DNA from: AEGEAN-183 sp964614345
Lineage (GTDB): Bacteria > Pseudomonadota > Gammaproteobacteria > Magnimaribacterales > Magnimaribacteraceae
Reading direction: 5' to 3'
Length of the DNA: 64,000 nt
Assembly (NCBI GenBank): GCA_964614345.1
Contig: CAZTLP010000002.1
Coordinates: forward strand, 15,521-79,520
This document shows, piece by piece, positions 51,207-59,705 of this stretch (position 1 is the stretch's first letter; each line of letters opens with the position of its first letter). The position numbers and the translations under genes were made by a program. A model generated the notes under the pieces. The model was not told the origin of the DNA. It was given only the letters and a program-made list of their open reading frames with translations, and ran no database searches.

Positions 51207-52307
51207 ATGGAAAAAATAGATAGAAATTATCTGAATGAACTGAAAACAGGGGTCTTGCTTTTAGATAAATTTTTAAAAATTAAATATCTCAATTCCTCTG
51301 CTCAATCACTATTAGATACAAGTTTTAAATCTTCTAAAGACAAAAAGCTCCAAGAATTATTTTTTGAAGAATCAAAGGACTTTGACAACTTTCTAGAAAA
51401 TCTTAATGACAAAACGGCTTTTTCAAAAGTTGATACTCTTTTATTCATTAAGGGCGGAAAGAAGCTGTTATGTGATTACCATATCCAATCATTTAAAGAT
51501 GACTTAATTGGCGAAGGATTTATTTTAGAGATAATAGATAAAGACTACTCTCATGAAGTCCGTGAAAGAATCCGATCTCAAACTAACCAAGAAGTGACCT
51601 CTGCTTTTATTAAAGGTCTTGCTCATGAAATCAAGAATCCCTTAAGTGGTATTAGGGGTGCAGCTCAATTATTAAGTCAAAAACTTCCAAAAGAGCATTT
51701 AGGTGAATACACCGAAATAATAATCAACCAAACTGACAGGCTTTCTTCCTTAGTTGATGACATTCTTGGTCCAAACAGGAAACCTACTTTTGAACTGCAA
51801 AATATTCATGCGCCCTTAGAAAGTGTTATAACTTTGTTAAAACAAAACTTAAGCAAAAGCGGTATTAATTTGCTTAAAGACTATGACCCAAGCATCCCAG
51901 AAATTTATTTAGATATTTATTTATTAGAACAAAGTATTTTAAATCTAGTTAACAATGCCAGGGAGTCTTTGATAGAAGGAGAAGTGCTTTCTCCTGAGAT
52001 AAAAATTATAACCAGAGTTCTTCATCAAGAATTAGTTGGAGAAACTCAACACAAAACAGTCTGCAAAATTTCTGTTATTGACAATGGGCCTGGTATACCT
52101 AAAGACCTTAAGGATTCTGTGTTCTTTCCCATGATATCTTCAAAGCCTGAAGGCTCGGGCTTGGGTCTTTCTATTACTCAAGGAATCATTTCCCAACACA
52201 ATGGGATTATTAAATTTGAAAGTGAACCAGGTAAAACAGAATTTAGCATCCTCATACCTATCGACCATGAGTTAAGTGAGCAAGAATTAAGGAGTGCAAA
52301 TGCCTGA
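51207..52307 (+). CDS. glnL: Nitrogen-regulation sensor kinase NtrB (GlnL)
   Basis: Cytoplasmic histidine kinase/phosphatase that controls NtrC in response to PII. 366 residues without membrane segments. An N-terminal PAS-like domain is followed by the phosphoacceptor GLAHEIKNPLSGIRGAAQLL, the N box LVNNARESL, DNGPGIP, and SGLGLSI. AHEIKNPL-GIRGAAQLL is the NtrB-specific H box. It overlaps ntrC by 8 bases. Confidence 0.95.
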   Translation: MEKIDRNYLNELKTGVLLLDKFLKIKYLNSSAQSLLDTSFKSSKDKKLQELFFEESKDFDNFLENLNDKTAFSKVDTLLFIKGGKKLLCDYHIQSFKDDLIGEGFILEIIDKDYSHEVRERIRSQTNQEVTSAFIKGLAHEIKNPLSGIRGAAQLLSQKLPKEHLGEYTEIIINQTDRLSSLVDDILGPNRKPTFELQNIHAPLESVITLLKQNLSKSGINLLKDYDPSIPEIYLDIYLLEQSILNLVNNARESLIEGEVLSPEIKIITRVLHQELVGETQHKTVCKISVIDNGPGIPKDLKDSVFFPMISSKPEGSGLGLSITQGIISQHNGIIKFESEPGKTEFSILIPIDHELSEQELRSANA

Positions 52308-53685
52308 TAAGAATTTAGTTTGGGTAGTCGACGATGATGAATCTATAAGGTGGGTTCTTGAAAAGGGGCTCTCAGAAAATGGTTTAAAGATTGAAACATT
52401 TGAATCAGCACATCAAGTTATAAAAAAACTAGAAGTAGAATCTCCTAGAGCAATCCTGTCCGACATTAAAATGCCTGGTACCAGTGGGTTAGCACTCCTG
52501 GATCAAGTTAAAGAAATTAGGCCAGATATACCGGTCATAATAATGACAGCGCACTCTGACCTTGAAAGTGCAGTCGAGTCTTACGAACATGGTGCATGGG
52601 AATATCTTCCTAAACCATTTGATATAAATGAAGCAGTAAAAATTGTAAAAAGAGCGATAACTTCTGAAGAGGAAAAGGAAGAAGAAACTGAAAAGCATCC
52701 TAAAGCTGAGATAATTGGTGAGGCTCCTGCTATGCAGGAAGTTTTTAGAGCCATCGGAAAATTATCTAATTCAAACTCTACTGTGTTATTGGTTGGACAT
52801 TCTGGAACAGGAAAAGAATTAGTAGCTCAAGCTTTATTCCAGCATAGTCCACGAAAAGAAAAAGCATTCATAGCCCTAAATATGGCTGACATACCGAAAG
52901 AATTATTGGAAGCTGAGTTATTTGGTCACGAAAAGGGTGCTTTTACAGGAGCAGATGAAAGAAGATTAGGAAGATTTGAACAGGCTAATGAAGGAACACT
53001 TTTTCTTGATGAAATTGGTGATATGCCTTTAGAAACTCAAACCAGACTGTTGAGAGTTCTTTCAAATGGCGAGTTTTATAGAGTTGGGGGTCGAAAGCCA
53101 ATAAAAGTTGATGTAAGAATAATAGCTGCTACACACCAAAGCTTAGAGGAGCAAGTAGAAAATGGAATTTTTAGAGAAGATTTGTTTCATCGTTTGAATG
53201 TTATAAAAATCTCATTACCTGACTTGAAGGAAAGAAGGGAAGACATTCCGGCCCTTAGTAAACACTTTCTAAAAATTAGTGCCCAGGAGTTAAATGAAGA
53301 GGTCAAATATTTATCTGAAGAAGTAGAAGATTATTTTTCTAGGCTATCCTGGCCTGGAAATGTGAGGCAACTAGAGAATGCTTGTAGATGGTTAACTGTT
53401 ATGGCACCTTCAAGGCAAATTAAACTAGAAGATTTACCTGCTGATCTGAAAAGTGAAAGTACCGAATCTAAATCAGAATGGACTGGAACATTAAAATCCT
53501 GGGCAGAAGATTCCTTAGCAAAAGGAGAAACAGAATTACTGGATTTAGCTTTACCAGAGTTTGAAAAAACAATGATAGAGGCGGCTTTAGGCAAGACAAT
53601 GGGTAAGAAAAATGAAGCAGCTAAGCTTTTGGGGTGGGGCAGAAATACTCTAACTAGAAAAATAAAAGACTTGGGTATGAGCTAA
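52300..53685 (+). CDS. glnG: Nitrogen-regulation response regulator NtrC (GlnG)
   Basis: Sigma-54-dependent activator of nitrogen-assimilation genes. 461 residues from ATG 52300, five bases after GGAG; a GTG at 52294 is also in frame. The receiver domain has VVDDDESIRWVLEKGL with the phospho-Asp in LSDIKMPG. The AAA+ domain has Walker A GHSGTGKE, the sigma-54 contact loop GAFTGAD, and Walker B TLFLDEIGDMP. A C-terminal Fis-type helix-turn-helix (AAKLLGWGRNTLTRKI) binds DNA. Intact GAFTGA implies the genome encodes RpoN. Confidence 0.96.
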   Translation: MPDKNLVWVVDDDESIRWVLEKGLSENGLKIETFESAHQVIKKLEVESPRAILSDIKMPGTSGLALLDQVKEIRPDIPVIIMTAHSDLESAVESYEHGAWEYLPKPFDINEAVKIVKRAITSEEEKEEETEKHPKAEIIGEAPAMQEVFRAIGKLSNSNSTVLLVGHSGTGKELVAQALFQHSPRKEKAFIALNMADIPKELLEAELFGHEKGAFTGADERRLGRFEQANEGTLFLDEIGDMPLETQTRLLRVLSNGEFYRVGGRKPIKVDVRIIAATHQSLEEQVENGIFREDLFHRLNVIKISLPDLKERREDIPALSKHFLKISAQELNEEVKYLSEEVEDYFSRLSWPGNVRQLENACRWLTVMAPSRQIKLEDLPADLKSESTESKSEWTGTLKSWAEDSLAKGETELLDLALPEFEKTMIEAALGKTMGKKNEAAKLLGWGRNTLTRKIKDLGMS

Positions 53686-53691
53686 TAATTT

Positions 53692-54105
53692 TTACTTTGA
53701 GAGCGGCATACCATTGCCCTCCCAGGACATCATCCCCCCACCAACTAAATTAACATCAAGATAACCTAATTTAATAAGGGAATTGCCAGATTTTTTTGAA
53801 CTCATTCCTGTTCTACAAACTAAAATTATAGGCGTCTCCTTTGGGTGTTTTTTAGTTATTAAGTGCTGTTCTAATTGGTCTTCTTGCACATTAATTGAGC
53901 CTGCGATGTGTCCTGAAGAAAATTCTTGTGAAGGTCTGAGATCTAGTACCAAAGCATTTTCTTTATTAATCTTTCTTGTTGCTTCGCCTGGACTTAACTT
54001 CTTTCCTCCTTTTCTGCCTTCATAAATAATTAAAGCCGTGATACTGAGCAAAAGCAGAGTTACAGCTATAAAATTCTGGGAAATAAAAAGAAAGAATGTG
54101 TTCAT
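53692..54105 (-). CDS. Membrane-anchored rhodanese-like protein (YibN-like)
   Basis: 137 residues: one N-terminal transmembrane helix (about residues 8-27) and a single rhodanese domain. The active-site loop is CRTGMS with the catalytic cysteine intact; LDLRPSQEFSSGHIAGSINV precedes it. Homologues such as YibN lie beside phosphoglycerate mutase and secB in other Proteobacteria; here gpmA is divergent. A sulfurtransferase role is likely but the substrate is unknown. Confidence 0.85.
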   Translation of the reverse strand: MNTFFLFISQNFIAVTLLLLSITALIIYEGRKGGKKLSPGEATRKINKENALVLDLRPSQEFSSGHIAGSINVQEDQLEQHLITKKHPKETPIILVCRTGMSSKKSGNSLIKLGYLDVNLVGGGMMSWEGNGMPLSK

Positions 54106-54184
54106 TTTGGATCGTGATTATATAGGTTCGTGAGTTAGAATAGTTTCTTTCAAAGAATAAATTTCAAAGTTTAAAAAATTACCA

Positions 54185-54796
54185 ATGGCATCTTTAGTTC
54201 TTGTTAGGCACGGTCAAAGTGAATGGAATGAAAAAAATCTTTTCACGGGATGGAAGGATCCTGATTTAACCGATAAAGGAGAAAAAGAGGCTTTAATAGC
54301 AGGTAGGGCCTTAAAAGCATCAGGCTATAAATTCGACATTATGTTTACTTCTGTGTTGTTAAGAGCTAAGAGGACAGGAAGTATTATTCTTCAACAAATG
54401 GTCCAAGAAGATATAAAAATTGTTGAGAATGAGGCCTTAAATGAAAGAAATTACGGAGACCTAGCAGGTTTGAATAAAGATGAAGCTAGAAAAAAGTGGG
54501 GAGATGACCAGGTTCACAAATGGAGAAGATCTTTTGACATAGCACCCCCAGGTGGAGAAAGCCTAAAAATGACTGCTGAGAGAGTACTGCCTTATTACGA
54601 AAAAAATATTCTTCCTCTGTTAATTGATAACTTAGAAATCGTAATAACTGCACATGGTAATTCTCTTCGTGCTCTAGTCATGGAATTAGATAAACTAAGT
54701 CCAGAAGAGGTAGTGAAGCTAGAAATCCCAACAGGGATGCCTATTTGCTACCAAGTAAACAAACTGGGCGAGGTTGTAGCTAAAACCATAATGTAA
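54185..54796 (+). CDS. gpmA: 2,3-bisphosphoglycerate-dependent phosphoglycerate mutase GpmA
   Basis: Interconverts 3- and 2-phosphoglycerate in glycolysis. 203 residues, the short form common in alphaproteobacteria rather than the 250-residue E. coli form. LVRHGQSEWNEKNLFTGW, the second-shell ALNERNYGDLAGLNK, and the second catalytic His in TAHGNSLRAL are present. Standalone between the rhodanese and mutY. Confidence 0.93.
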   Translation: MASLVLVRHGQSEWNEKNLFTGWKDPDLTDKGEKEALIAGRALKASGYKFDIMFTSVLLRAKRTGSIILQQMVQEDIKIVENEALNERNYGDLAGLNKDEARKKWGDDQVHKWRRSFDIAPPGGESLKMTAERVLPYYEKNILPLLIDNLEIVITAHGNSLRALVMELDKLSPEEVVKLEIPTGMPICYQVNKLGEVVAKTIM

Positions 54797-54845
54797 AACT
54801 AGACTATTCTTACTGGAATGCTATCAGTACGAAAATCACAGTTAA

Positions 54846-55880
54846 ATGAAAAAATTTAGTACTAGATTACTCCTTTGGCATGAATTGCATGGTAGAAAAA
54901 ACCTGCCTTGGCAGAGAAAAATCAACCCTTACAAAGTTTGGGTTTCCGAAATTATGCTGCAACAAACACAAGTCGTTACTGTGATTCCTTATTTTAAAAA
55001 GTTTATTCAAGAGTTTCCTACAGTAAAAAGCCTTTCTAAAGCTGCCCCAGATCAAGTTCTAAAACTTTGGTCGGGCCTAGGTTACTATGCAAGGGCCAGA
55101 AACCTTCATAAAGCTGCCAGACTAATCTGTTCCAATTATGGAGGAAAGATACCAAGTTCCATTGATGAACTAGTTGAATTACCTGGAATAGGTAGATCTA
55201 CTGCGGGGGCTATTCTGTCTCTGGGTTTCAAGAAGAAAGCCCCTATTTTGGATGGTAATGTAAAGAGGGTATTGGCAAGACACTTTAAAATCGGAGGCAA
55301 CCTTCAAGCTTCTTCCACAACTAAGCAATTATGGCAAATCTCAGAAAGCCTATTGCCTAGCGATAGAATCGATATTTATACGCAAGCTATTATGGATTTG
55401 GGTGCTACTGTTTGCACTAAATCAAACCCTTTGTGTTCAAGCTGTCCTGTTAACCAAGATTGTTCGGCTTTTAAAGAGGGTCTGGTTGATACCCTGCCCT
55501 TAAAGATAAAAAGAAAATCGAAACTTACCAAAAAGGTGCTCTGGCTTATACCTCAAGGCGCATCTGGAGAGATATTATTAGAAAAAAGAAAAGAAGAAGG
55601 AATTTGGGGAGGTCTTTGGTCGTTTATAGAAACTGAAAAAAAAGCGGAATTAGAGTTAGCAGTGTCTCAAAATTTTGATTCAAATACCTCAAAGATAAAA
55701 AAACTCAATAAAGTTAAACATAATTTTAGTCACTTTAATTTAGAAGCCATTCCTTATCTTGTAAAAGTAAAAAAAGGTAAAAAAATTAAAAACACTGTTT
55801 GGGTTGATTTCAAAAATGTAGAATCCTTAGGGTTACCAGCTCCCGTTAAAAAAACTATCAATCAAATAACAAAGTCATGA
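54846..55880 (+). CDS. mutY: A/G-specific adenine glycosylase MutY
   Basis: Removes adenine mispaired with 8-oxoguanine. 344 residues. The helix-hairpin-helix LVELPGIGRSTAGAIL and the catalytic Asp in ILDGNVKRVLAR are followed by the [4Fe-4S] ligands with the exact C-x6-C-x2-C-x5-C spacing (CTKSNPLCSSCPVNQDC). A NUDIX-like C-terminal domain reads the oxidised base. Overlaps yggX by 4 bases, the standard mutY-yggX pair. Confidence 0.97.
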   Translation: MKKFSTRLLLWHELHGRKNLPWQRKINPYKVWVSEIMLQQTQVVTVIPYFKKFIQEFPTVKSLSKAAPDQVLKLWSGLGYYARARNLHKAARLICSNYGGKIPSSIDELVELPGIGRSTAGAILSLGFKKKAPILDGNVKRVLARHFKIGGNLQASSTTKQLWQISESLLPSDRIDIYTQAIMDLGATVCTKSNPLCSSCPVNQDCSAFKEGLVDTLPLKIKRKSKLTKKVLWLIPQGASGEILLEKRKEEGIWGGLWSFIETEKKAELELAVSQNFDSNTSKIKKLNKVKHNFSHFNLEAIPYLVKVKKGKKIKNTVWVDFKNVESLGLPAPVKKTINQITKS

Positions 55881-56149
55881 CAAGATCAGTCCTCTGTAAA
55901 AAATTTAAAAAGGAATTGCCGGGTTTAGATCAACCTCCTTACCCAGGACCCAGAGGACAAGAAATTTATGAAAATGTTTCAAGGCAAGCATGGGAAGAGT
56001 GGCTTGATCACCAAAAAATGCTTATAAATGAAGGCCAAATTAATCTGACGGATAAAGAGGCTAGGAAGTGGTTAAATGAACAAATGGATTTATTTCTTTC
56101 AGGAGAAGAGTACGCAAGACCAGAAGGATATACACCTCCAAAAGAATAG
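55877..56149 (+). CDS. yggX: Iron-trafficking / oxidative-damage protection protein YggX
   Basis: 90-residue cytoplasmic protein linked to protection and repair of Fe-S clusters; MutY, encoded just upstream, carries such a cluster. The family features are SVLCKKFKKELPGLDQPPYPG, with its conserved Cys, and WEEWLDHQKMLINE, followed by LNEQMDLFL. Coupled to mutY by an ATGA overlap. Confidence 0.95.
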   Translation: MTRSVLCKKFKKELPGLDQPPYPGPRGQEIYENVSRQAWEEWLDHQKMLINEGQINLTDKEARKWLNEQMDLFLSGEEYARPEGYTPPKE

Positions 56150-56176
56150 TGTCTTCTTTAAGGCAGAATATTTGTA

Positions 56177-56182
56177 TACAAT
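56177..56182 (+). promoter_or_regulatory. -10 box of tRNA-Phe
   Basis: TACAAT (56177-56182) is followed by CCGCCCC and lies 14 bases before the tRNA. A matching -35 box is weak (TTCTTT at 56154-56159). The GC-rich discriminator fits a stable-RNA promoter. Confidence 0.4.
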
Positions 56183-56196
56183 CCGCCCCACATTTT

Positions 56197-56272
56197 GCCC
56201 AGATAGCTCAGTTGGTAGAGCAAAGGACTGAAAATCCTTGTGTCGGTGGTTCGATTCCACCTCTGGGCACCA
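56197..56272 (+). tRNA. tRNA-Phe (anticodon GAA)
   Basis: 76 nt with CCA encoded. The acceptor stem GCCCAGA pairs perfectly with TCTGGGC, the D arm starts GCTC, the anticodon loop is CTGAAAA with GAA at 56230-56232, the T stem is GGTGG/CCACC around TTCGATT, and ACCA ends the gene. Nucleotides 56226-56273 are repeated with three changes at 57151-57198, on the other side of the dioxygenase gene. Confidence 0.97.
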
Positions 56273-56352
56273 TTTCTGGGATTTCTTAAATTTGAGCTTT
56301 AACAAGAATTGTAATAGCCTGAGTTAGAGCAATTAACTTTGAAAAAGTAAAA

Positions 56353-57156
56353 ATGGAAATACCTGTCTTAGATATAACTGATAAAACTCAGGATAAAATA
56401 GAAAACCTTTCAGAATTAGGTTGTTTAGTTGTAAAAAATGCCATATCGGAGAATACAAGAGAGAAAGTTAGAACAGAACTAGAACCAGCGATGGAAGCGT
56501 CCCCCGCGCAGATTGATGATCCTGAAGCCTTTTATCCTGGAAATACTAGAAGAATGAGTGCCTTGGTCGCTTTATCTGAAACTACTGGAAAACTAGCAAT
56601 TGATAAAATGTCTACGGACATTTGTGACCATTTTTTATTACCTAACTCAAACTGCGGTTATCAACTTCATGTAAGTGCTGCTGTGGAAGTTGGTCCTGGT
56701 TCCCGAAAACAAATATTACACAGAGAGGAAGACCCATTCCCATTTTTTGATGTTCCTCGACCGAATCTAATTGTTGCAAGTATGTGGGCGATAACTGACT
56801 TTCGTGCCGACAACGGAGCTACCTTGCTGGTACCAGGTAGTCACACATGGGGGAAAGATAGAAAGCCAAAAGATGAAGAAATACTATCGGCAGAAATGCC
56901 TGCAGGATCAGTCTTGTATTGGTTGGGAGGAACTCTGCATGGTGCAGGAGCAAATGTTTCTAATGACTGGAGATATGGGGTCATTCTTAGTTACTCTCTA
57001 GGTTGGTTGCGTCAGGAAGAAAATCAATATCTAGACGTGCCTTCAGAAGAAGTAAAAAAACTTCCTAAGGATCTTGCTGAGCTAATTGGTTATAGAGCTT
57101 ATGGCGGATTAGGATTCTCGATAAATCCAGAACATTTCTTTCTGCAAGATGACTGA
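56353..57156 (+). CDS. Phytanoyl-CoA dioxygenase (PhyH) family protein
   Basis: Fe(II)/2-oxoglutarate-dependent oxygenase fold, 267 residues. Likely iron ligands are H123-R-E125 (LHREED) and H196 (GTLHGAGAN), with R207 in NDWRYGV as 2-oxoglutarate anchor; the acid is Glu rather than the more usual Asp. Also visible are WAITDFRADNGATLLVPGSH. PhyH-family substrates vary widely, so the substrate is unknown. The gene fills the space between tRNA-Phe and its 3' duplicate, and its last codon and stop lie inside that duplicate, suggesting arrival by tRNA-targeted insertion. Confidence 0.85.
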   Translation: MEIPVLDITDKTQDKIENLSELGCLVVKNAISENTREKVRTELEPAMEASPAQIDDPEAFYPGNTRRMSALVALSETTGKLAIDKMSTDICDHFLLPNSNCGYQLHVSAAVEVGPGSRKQILHREEDPFPFFDVPRPNLIVASMWAITDFRADNGATLLVPGSHTWGKDRKPKDEEILSAEMPAGSVLYWLGGTLHGAGANVSNDWRYGVILSYSLGWLRQEENQYLDVPSEEVKKLPKDLAELIGYRAYGGLGFSINPEHFFLQDD

Positions 57157-57198
57157 AAATCCTTGTGTCGGTGGTTAGATTCCGCTTCTGGGCACCAT
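57151..57198 (+). repeat. Partial tRNA-Phe duplicate (attachment-site-like direct repeat)
   Basis: 48 bases matching the tRNA-Phe 3' part (tRNA position 30 through CCA plus one base) at 45 positions, exactly 925 bp downstream of the intact copy. The three changes fall in the T loop and T stem, so this copy is free to decay. It has no 5' half and cannot fold as a tRNA. The arrangement matches the attL/attR repeats of tRNA-targeted elements. Confidence 0.85.
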
Positions 57199-57224
57199 AT
57201 TCTTCTTACATGCCCTTTTAAATG

Positions 57225-57485
57225 TTACTTACAAAAAGCCGAATATATCGAAGACCAGTTTTCAGCTTGCTCAAGATAAAGCATTTGCATCTTTCTTAGT
57301 TCTTCTTCACCTTCAGAATCACCATCCCTGCCAGCTGATTCTGAAAGTCCCCTCATAGACTCAGATGCTGCAATAAGTTGACCAACCCCTGCTTCTATCC
57401 TTCCACATCCTGCTTCATCCCATTTAGCTGCTGAAAAAGTAGAACAGGAAAAAATAAAGACCATAGTTGCAATAAGATATTTCAT
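57225..57485 (-). CDS. Small exported protein, unknown function
   Basis: 86 residues with a clear signal peptide (hydrophobic residues 4-18, probable cleavage after SAA near 20). The mature part is acidic, with a cysteine near the start (DEAGCGRIEAG) and one at the end (SAFCK), which could form a disulfide in the periplasm. I recognise no family. AAGGAGA just upstream is a strong ribosome site, supporting a real gene. Confidence 0.65.
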   Translation of the reverse strand: MKYLIATMVFIFSCSTFSAAKWDEAGCGRIEAGVGQLIAASESMRGLSESAGRDGDSEGEEELRKMQMLYLEQAENWSSIYSAFCK

Positions 57486-57628
57486 AATCTCTCCTTAAAA
57501 GTTAAGCCTTTCATATTACTGTTGAATATCTAAATTAGCTACGTGAAAAAGCTTTAAGATTTGATTACTATTTAAACTCATCATAAGCTAGTGTGTAATT
57601 TCAAAATAATTAAATACGGAGCGTAAAA

Positions 57629-59704
57629 ATGCCAGCAATCAATGAAGTAACGAATTTAGAAATAGAATCAAATATAGCTGTACTTACTTTGAATTCACCT
57701 CCTGTTAATGCACTTTCTGCAAACGTTAGAGAAGGACTGCATGTGGGTGTTAAGCAAGCTATTGAGGATGAGGATACAAAAGCAATTGTATTAATTTGTG
57801 AAGGTAGGACATTTATTGCTGGTGCTGACATCACTGAATTTGGTCAAGCCCCTAAAGGCCCTTCACTTTTTGAGGTCCAAGATATGATAGAAGATTCACC
57901 TAAACCAGTTATTTCAGCTATTCATGGCACTGCCCTTGGTGGTGGTTTAGAAGTTGCCCTAACTTGTCACTACCGAATTGCAGTACCTTCAGCTAGGTGC
58001 GGTCTTCCGGAAGTGAACCTTGGATTGCTACCTGGTGCCGGAGGGACACAACGCCTGCCTAGAATAGTAGGCGCACAAAAAGCTTTACAAATGGTTACAT
58101 CAGGACAGCACGTTCCTGCTAAACAGTGTCTAGAAATGGGATTAGTTGATGAATTGGCTAATGAAGAAAGCTTGTTAGAGGATGCTATTAAATTTGCTTC
58201 AACGATAGTTGAAGAAAAAAGACCTCTGGTTAAAGTCAGAGACAATGAAGAAAATATTAAGGCAGACAAAGGAAATGACACTTTATTTGCAGATTTTAGA
58301 AAGTCGATTGCTAGACGAACTAGGGGTTTTTTAGCACCTGAATACAATATTCAATGCATAGAAGCAGCCGTTAACAAGTCTTTCGAAGAGGGCTTAAAAG
58401 TTGAGCGCGATCTTTTTACCAAACTAGTTACAGGTACTCAGTCAGCTGCTCAAAGGTATGTTTTCTTCTCCGAAAGACAAGTGAATAAGATTCCTGATAT
58501 ACCTCGAGAAACTGAAGTGACTGAAATAAATTCTGTTGGAGTCATTGGCGCCGGAACTATGGGTGGTGGTATATCCATGAATTTCGCAAATGTAGGTATT
58601 CCTGTAACGATAGTTGAACAGAATCAAGAGAGATTAGATAAAGGTTTGGCAGTTATTAGAAAAAACTATGAGAACACAGCGAATAAGGGAAGGATCTCTA
58701 TGGAAGATGTGGAAACAAGAATGGGATTAATAACAGGTGAGTTGTCTGTTGAGGCCTTGAACACACAAGACCTTATTATCGAAGCAGTTTTTGAAAACAT
58801 GGAGTTAAAAAAAGAAATCTTCAATAAACTTGACGGTATCGCTAAACAAGGAGCCATTCTTGCTTCTAATACCTCAGCACTTAATGTGAATGAGATAGCT
58901 GCAGAAACTAAAAGGCCAGAAGATGTCATAGGCCTTCATTTCTTTAGTCCTGCTAATGTCATGAGATTATTAGAAATAGTGAGAGGAGAAAAGACTTCCA
59001 AATCAGTCGTCGCTAGCTCCATGTCAATTGCTAAGAGAATAGGCAAGATAGCTGCTGTTGTTGGTGTTTGCCCTGGATTCGTAGGCAATCGAATTCTTGC
59101 TCAGCGACAAAGAGAAGCCAATAAATTAATTCTTGAAGGCGCATTGCCTTGGGATATAGACGACGCTCTCTTTGACTTTGGATTTCCTATGGGCCCATTT
59201 GCTATGTCAGACCTTGCTGGACTGGACATAGGGTGGAGCAAAGAAACTTCAAAAGGTGAAACTTTAAGAGATGTTCTTTGTGAAGCAGGCCGTCTTGGAC
59301 AAAAATCTGGAAAAGGGTTTTATTTATATGACGAGAACAGAGTTAAATCGCCTGATCCTGAAGTTGAAGCCATTATCAGAGACTTTGCTGAAGCTAGACA
59401 GATACGCCTAAGGGAAATCAGCAAAGAGGAAATATTAGAAAGATGCCTATACCCCATGATTAATGAAGGATTTAAAATCCTAGATGAAGGGATGGCTATA
59501 AGGGCCAGTGATATCGATATAGTTTGGATTAATGGTTATGGCTGGCCAGTCTATGAAGGCGGACCTATGTTTTACGGTAGTCTTGTTGGATTTGATAAAG
59601 TTCTAGATTGGTTGAAAAAAATGGAGAAAGAGCTTGGTCCTGAATTTGCTCCTTCTCCCTATCTAGAAAAAGTAGTTAAAGAGAGTATTAATATTTTTGC
59701 TTAG
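57629..59704 (+). CDS. Bifunctional enoyl-CoA hydratase / 3-hydroxyacyl-CoA dehydrogenase (FadB/FadJ-like)
   Basis: Fatty-acid beta-oxidation multifunctional enzyme, 691 residues. The N-terminal crotonase domain has NSPPVNALS, the oxyanion-hole AGADITEFG, and GTALGGGLEVAL with PEVNLGLLPGAGGTQRLPR. The NAD-binding domain shows VIGAGTMGGGISM near residue 310, and the dehydrogenase His lies in LHFFSPANVMRLLEIV, followed by GFVGNRI. No thiolase gene is adjacent, unlike fadBA operons; this resembles the stand-alone peroxisomal-type enzyme. Confidence 0.93.
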   Translation: MPAINEVTNLEIESNIAVLTLNSPPVNALSANVREGLHVGVKQAIEDEDTKAIVLICEGRTFIAGADITEFGQAPKGPSLFEVQDMIEDSPKPVISAIHGTALGGGLEVALTCHYRIAVPSARCGLPEVNLGLLPGAGGTQRLPRIVGAQKALQMVTSGQHVPAKQCLEMGLVDELANEESLLEDAIKFASTIVEEKRPLVKVRDNEENIKADKGNDTLFADFRKSIARRTRGFLAPEYNIQCIEAAVNKSFEEGLKVERDLFTKLVTGTQSAAQRYVFFSERQVNKIPDIPRETEVTEINSVGVIGAGTMGGGISMNFANVGIPVTIVEQNQERLDKGLAVIRKNYENTANKGRISMEDVETRMGLITGELSVEALNTQDLIIEAVFENMELKKEIFNKLDGIAKQGAILASNTSALNVNEIAAETKRPEDVIGLHFFSPANVMRLLEIVRGEKTSKSVVASSMSIAKRIGKIAAVVGVCPGFVGNRILAQRQREANKLILEGALPWDIDDALFDFGFPMGPFAMSDLAGLDIGWSKETSKGETLRDVLCEAGRLGQKSGKGFYLYDENRVKSPDPEVEAIIRDFAEARQIRLREISKEEILERCLYPMINEGFKILDEGMAIRASDIDIVWINGYGWPVYEGGPMFYGSLVGFDKVLDWLKKMEKELGPEFAPSPYLEKVVKESINIFA

Positions 59705-59705
59705 C

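Noticed and set aside
56099..56305. 68-codon minus-strand frame across tRNA-Phe
   Set aside because: It is the antisense translation of the tRNA (the familiar spurious peptide type from tRNA genes) and has no ribosome site.
57151..57198. Second tRNA-Phe gene
   Set aside because: Only the 3' part from position 30 is present, with T-arm mismatches; no acceptor 5' strand or D arm exists upstream.
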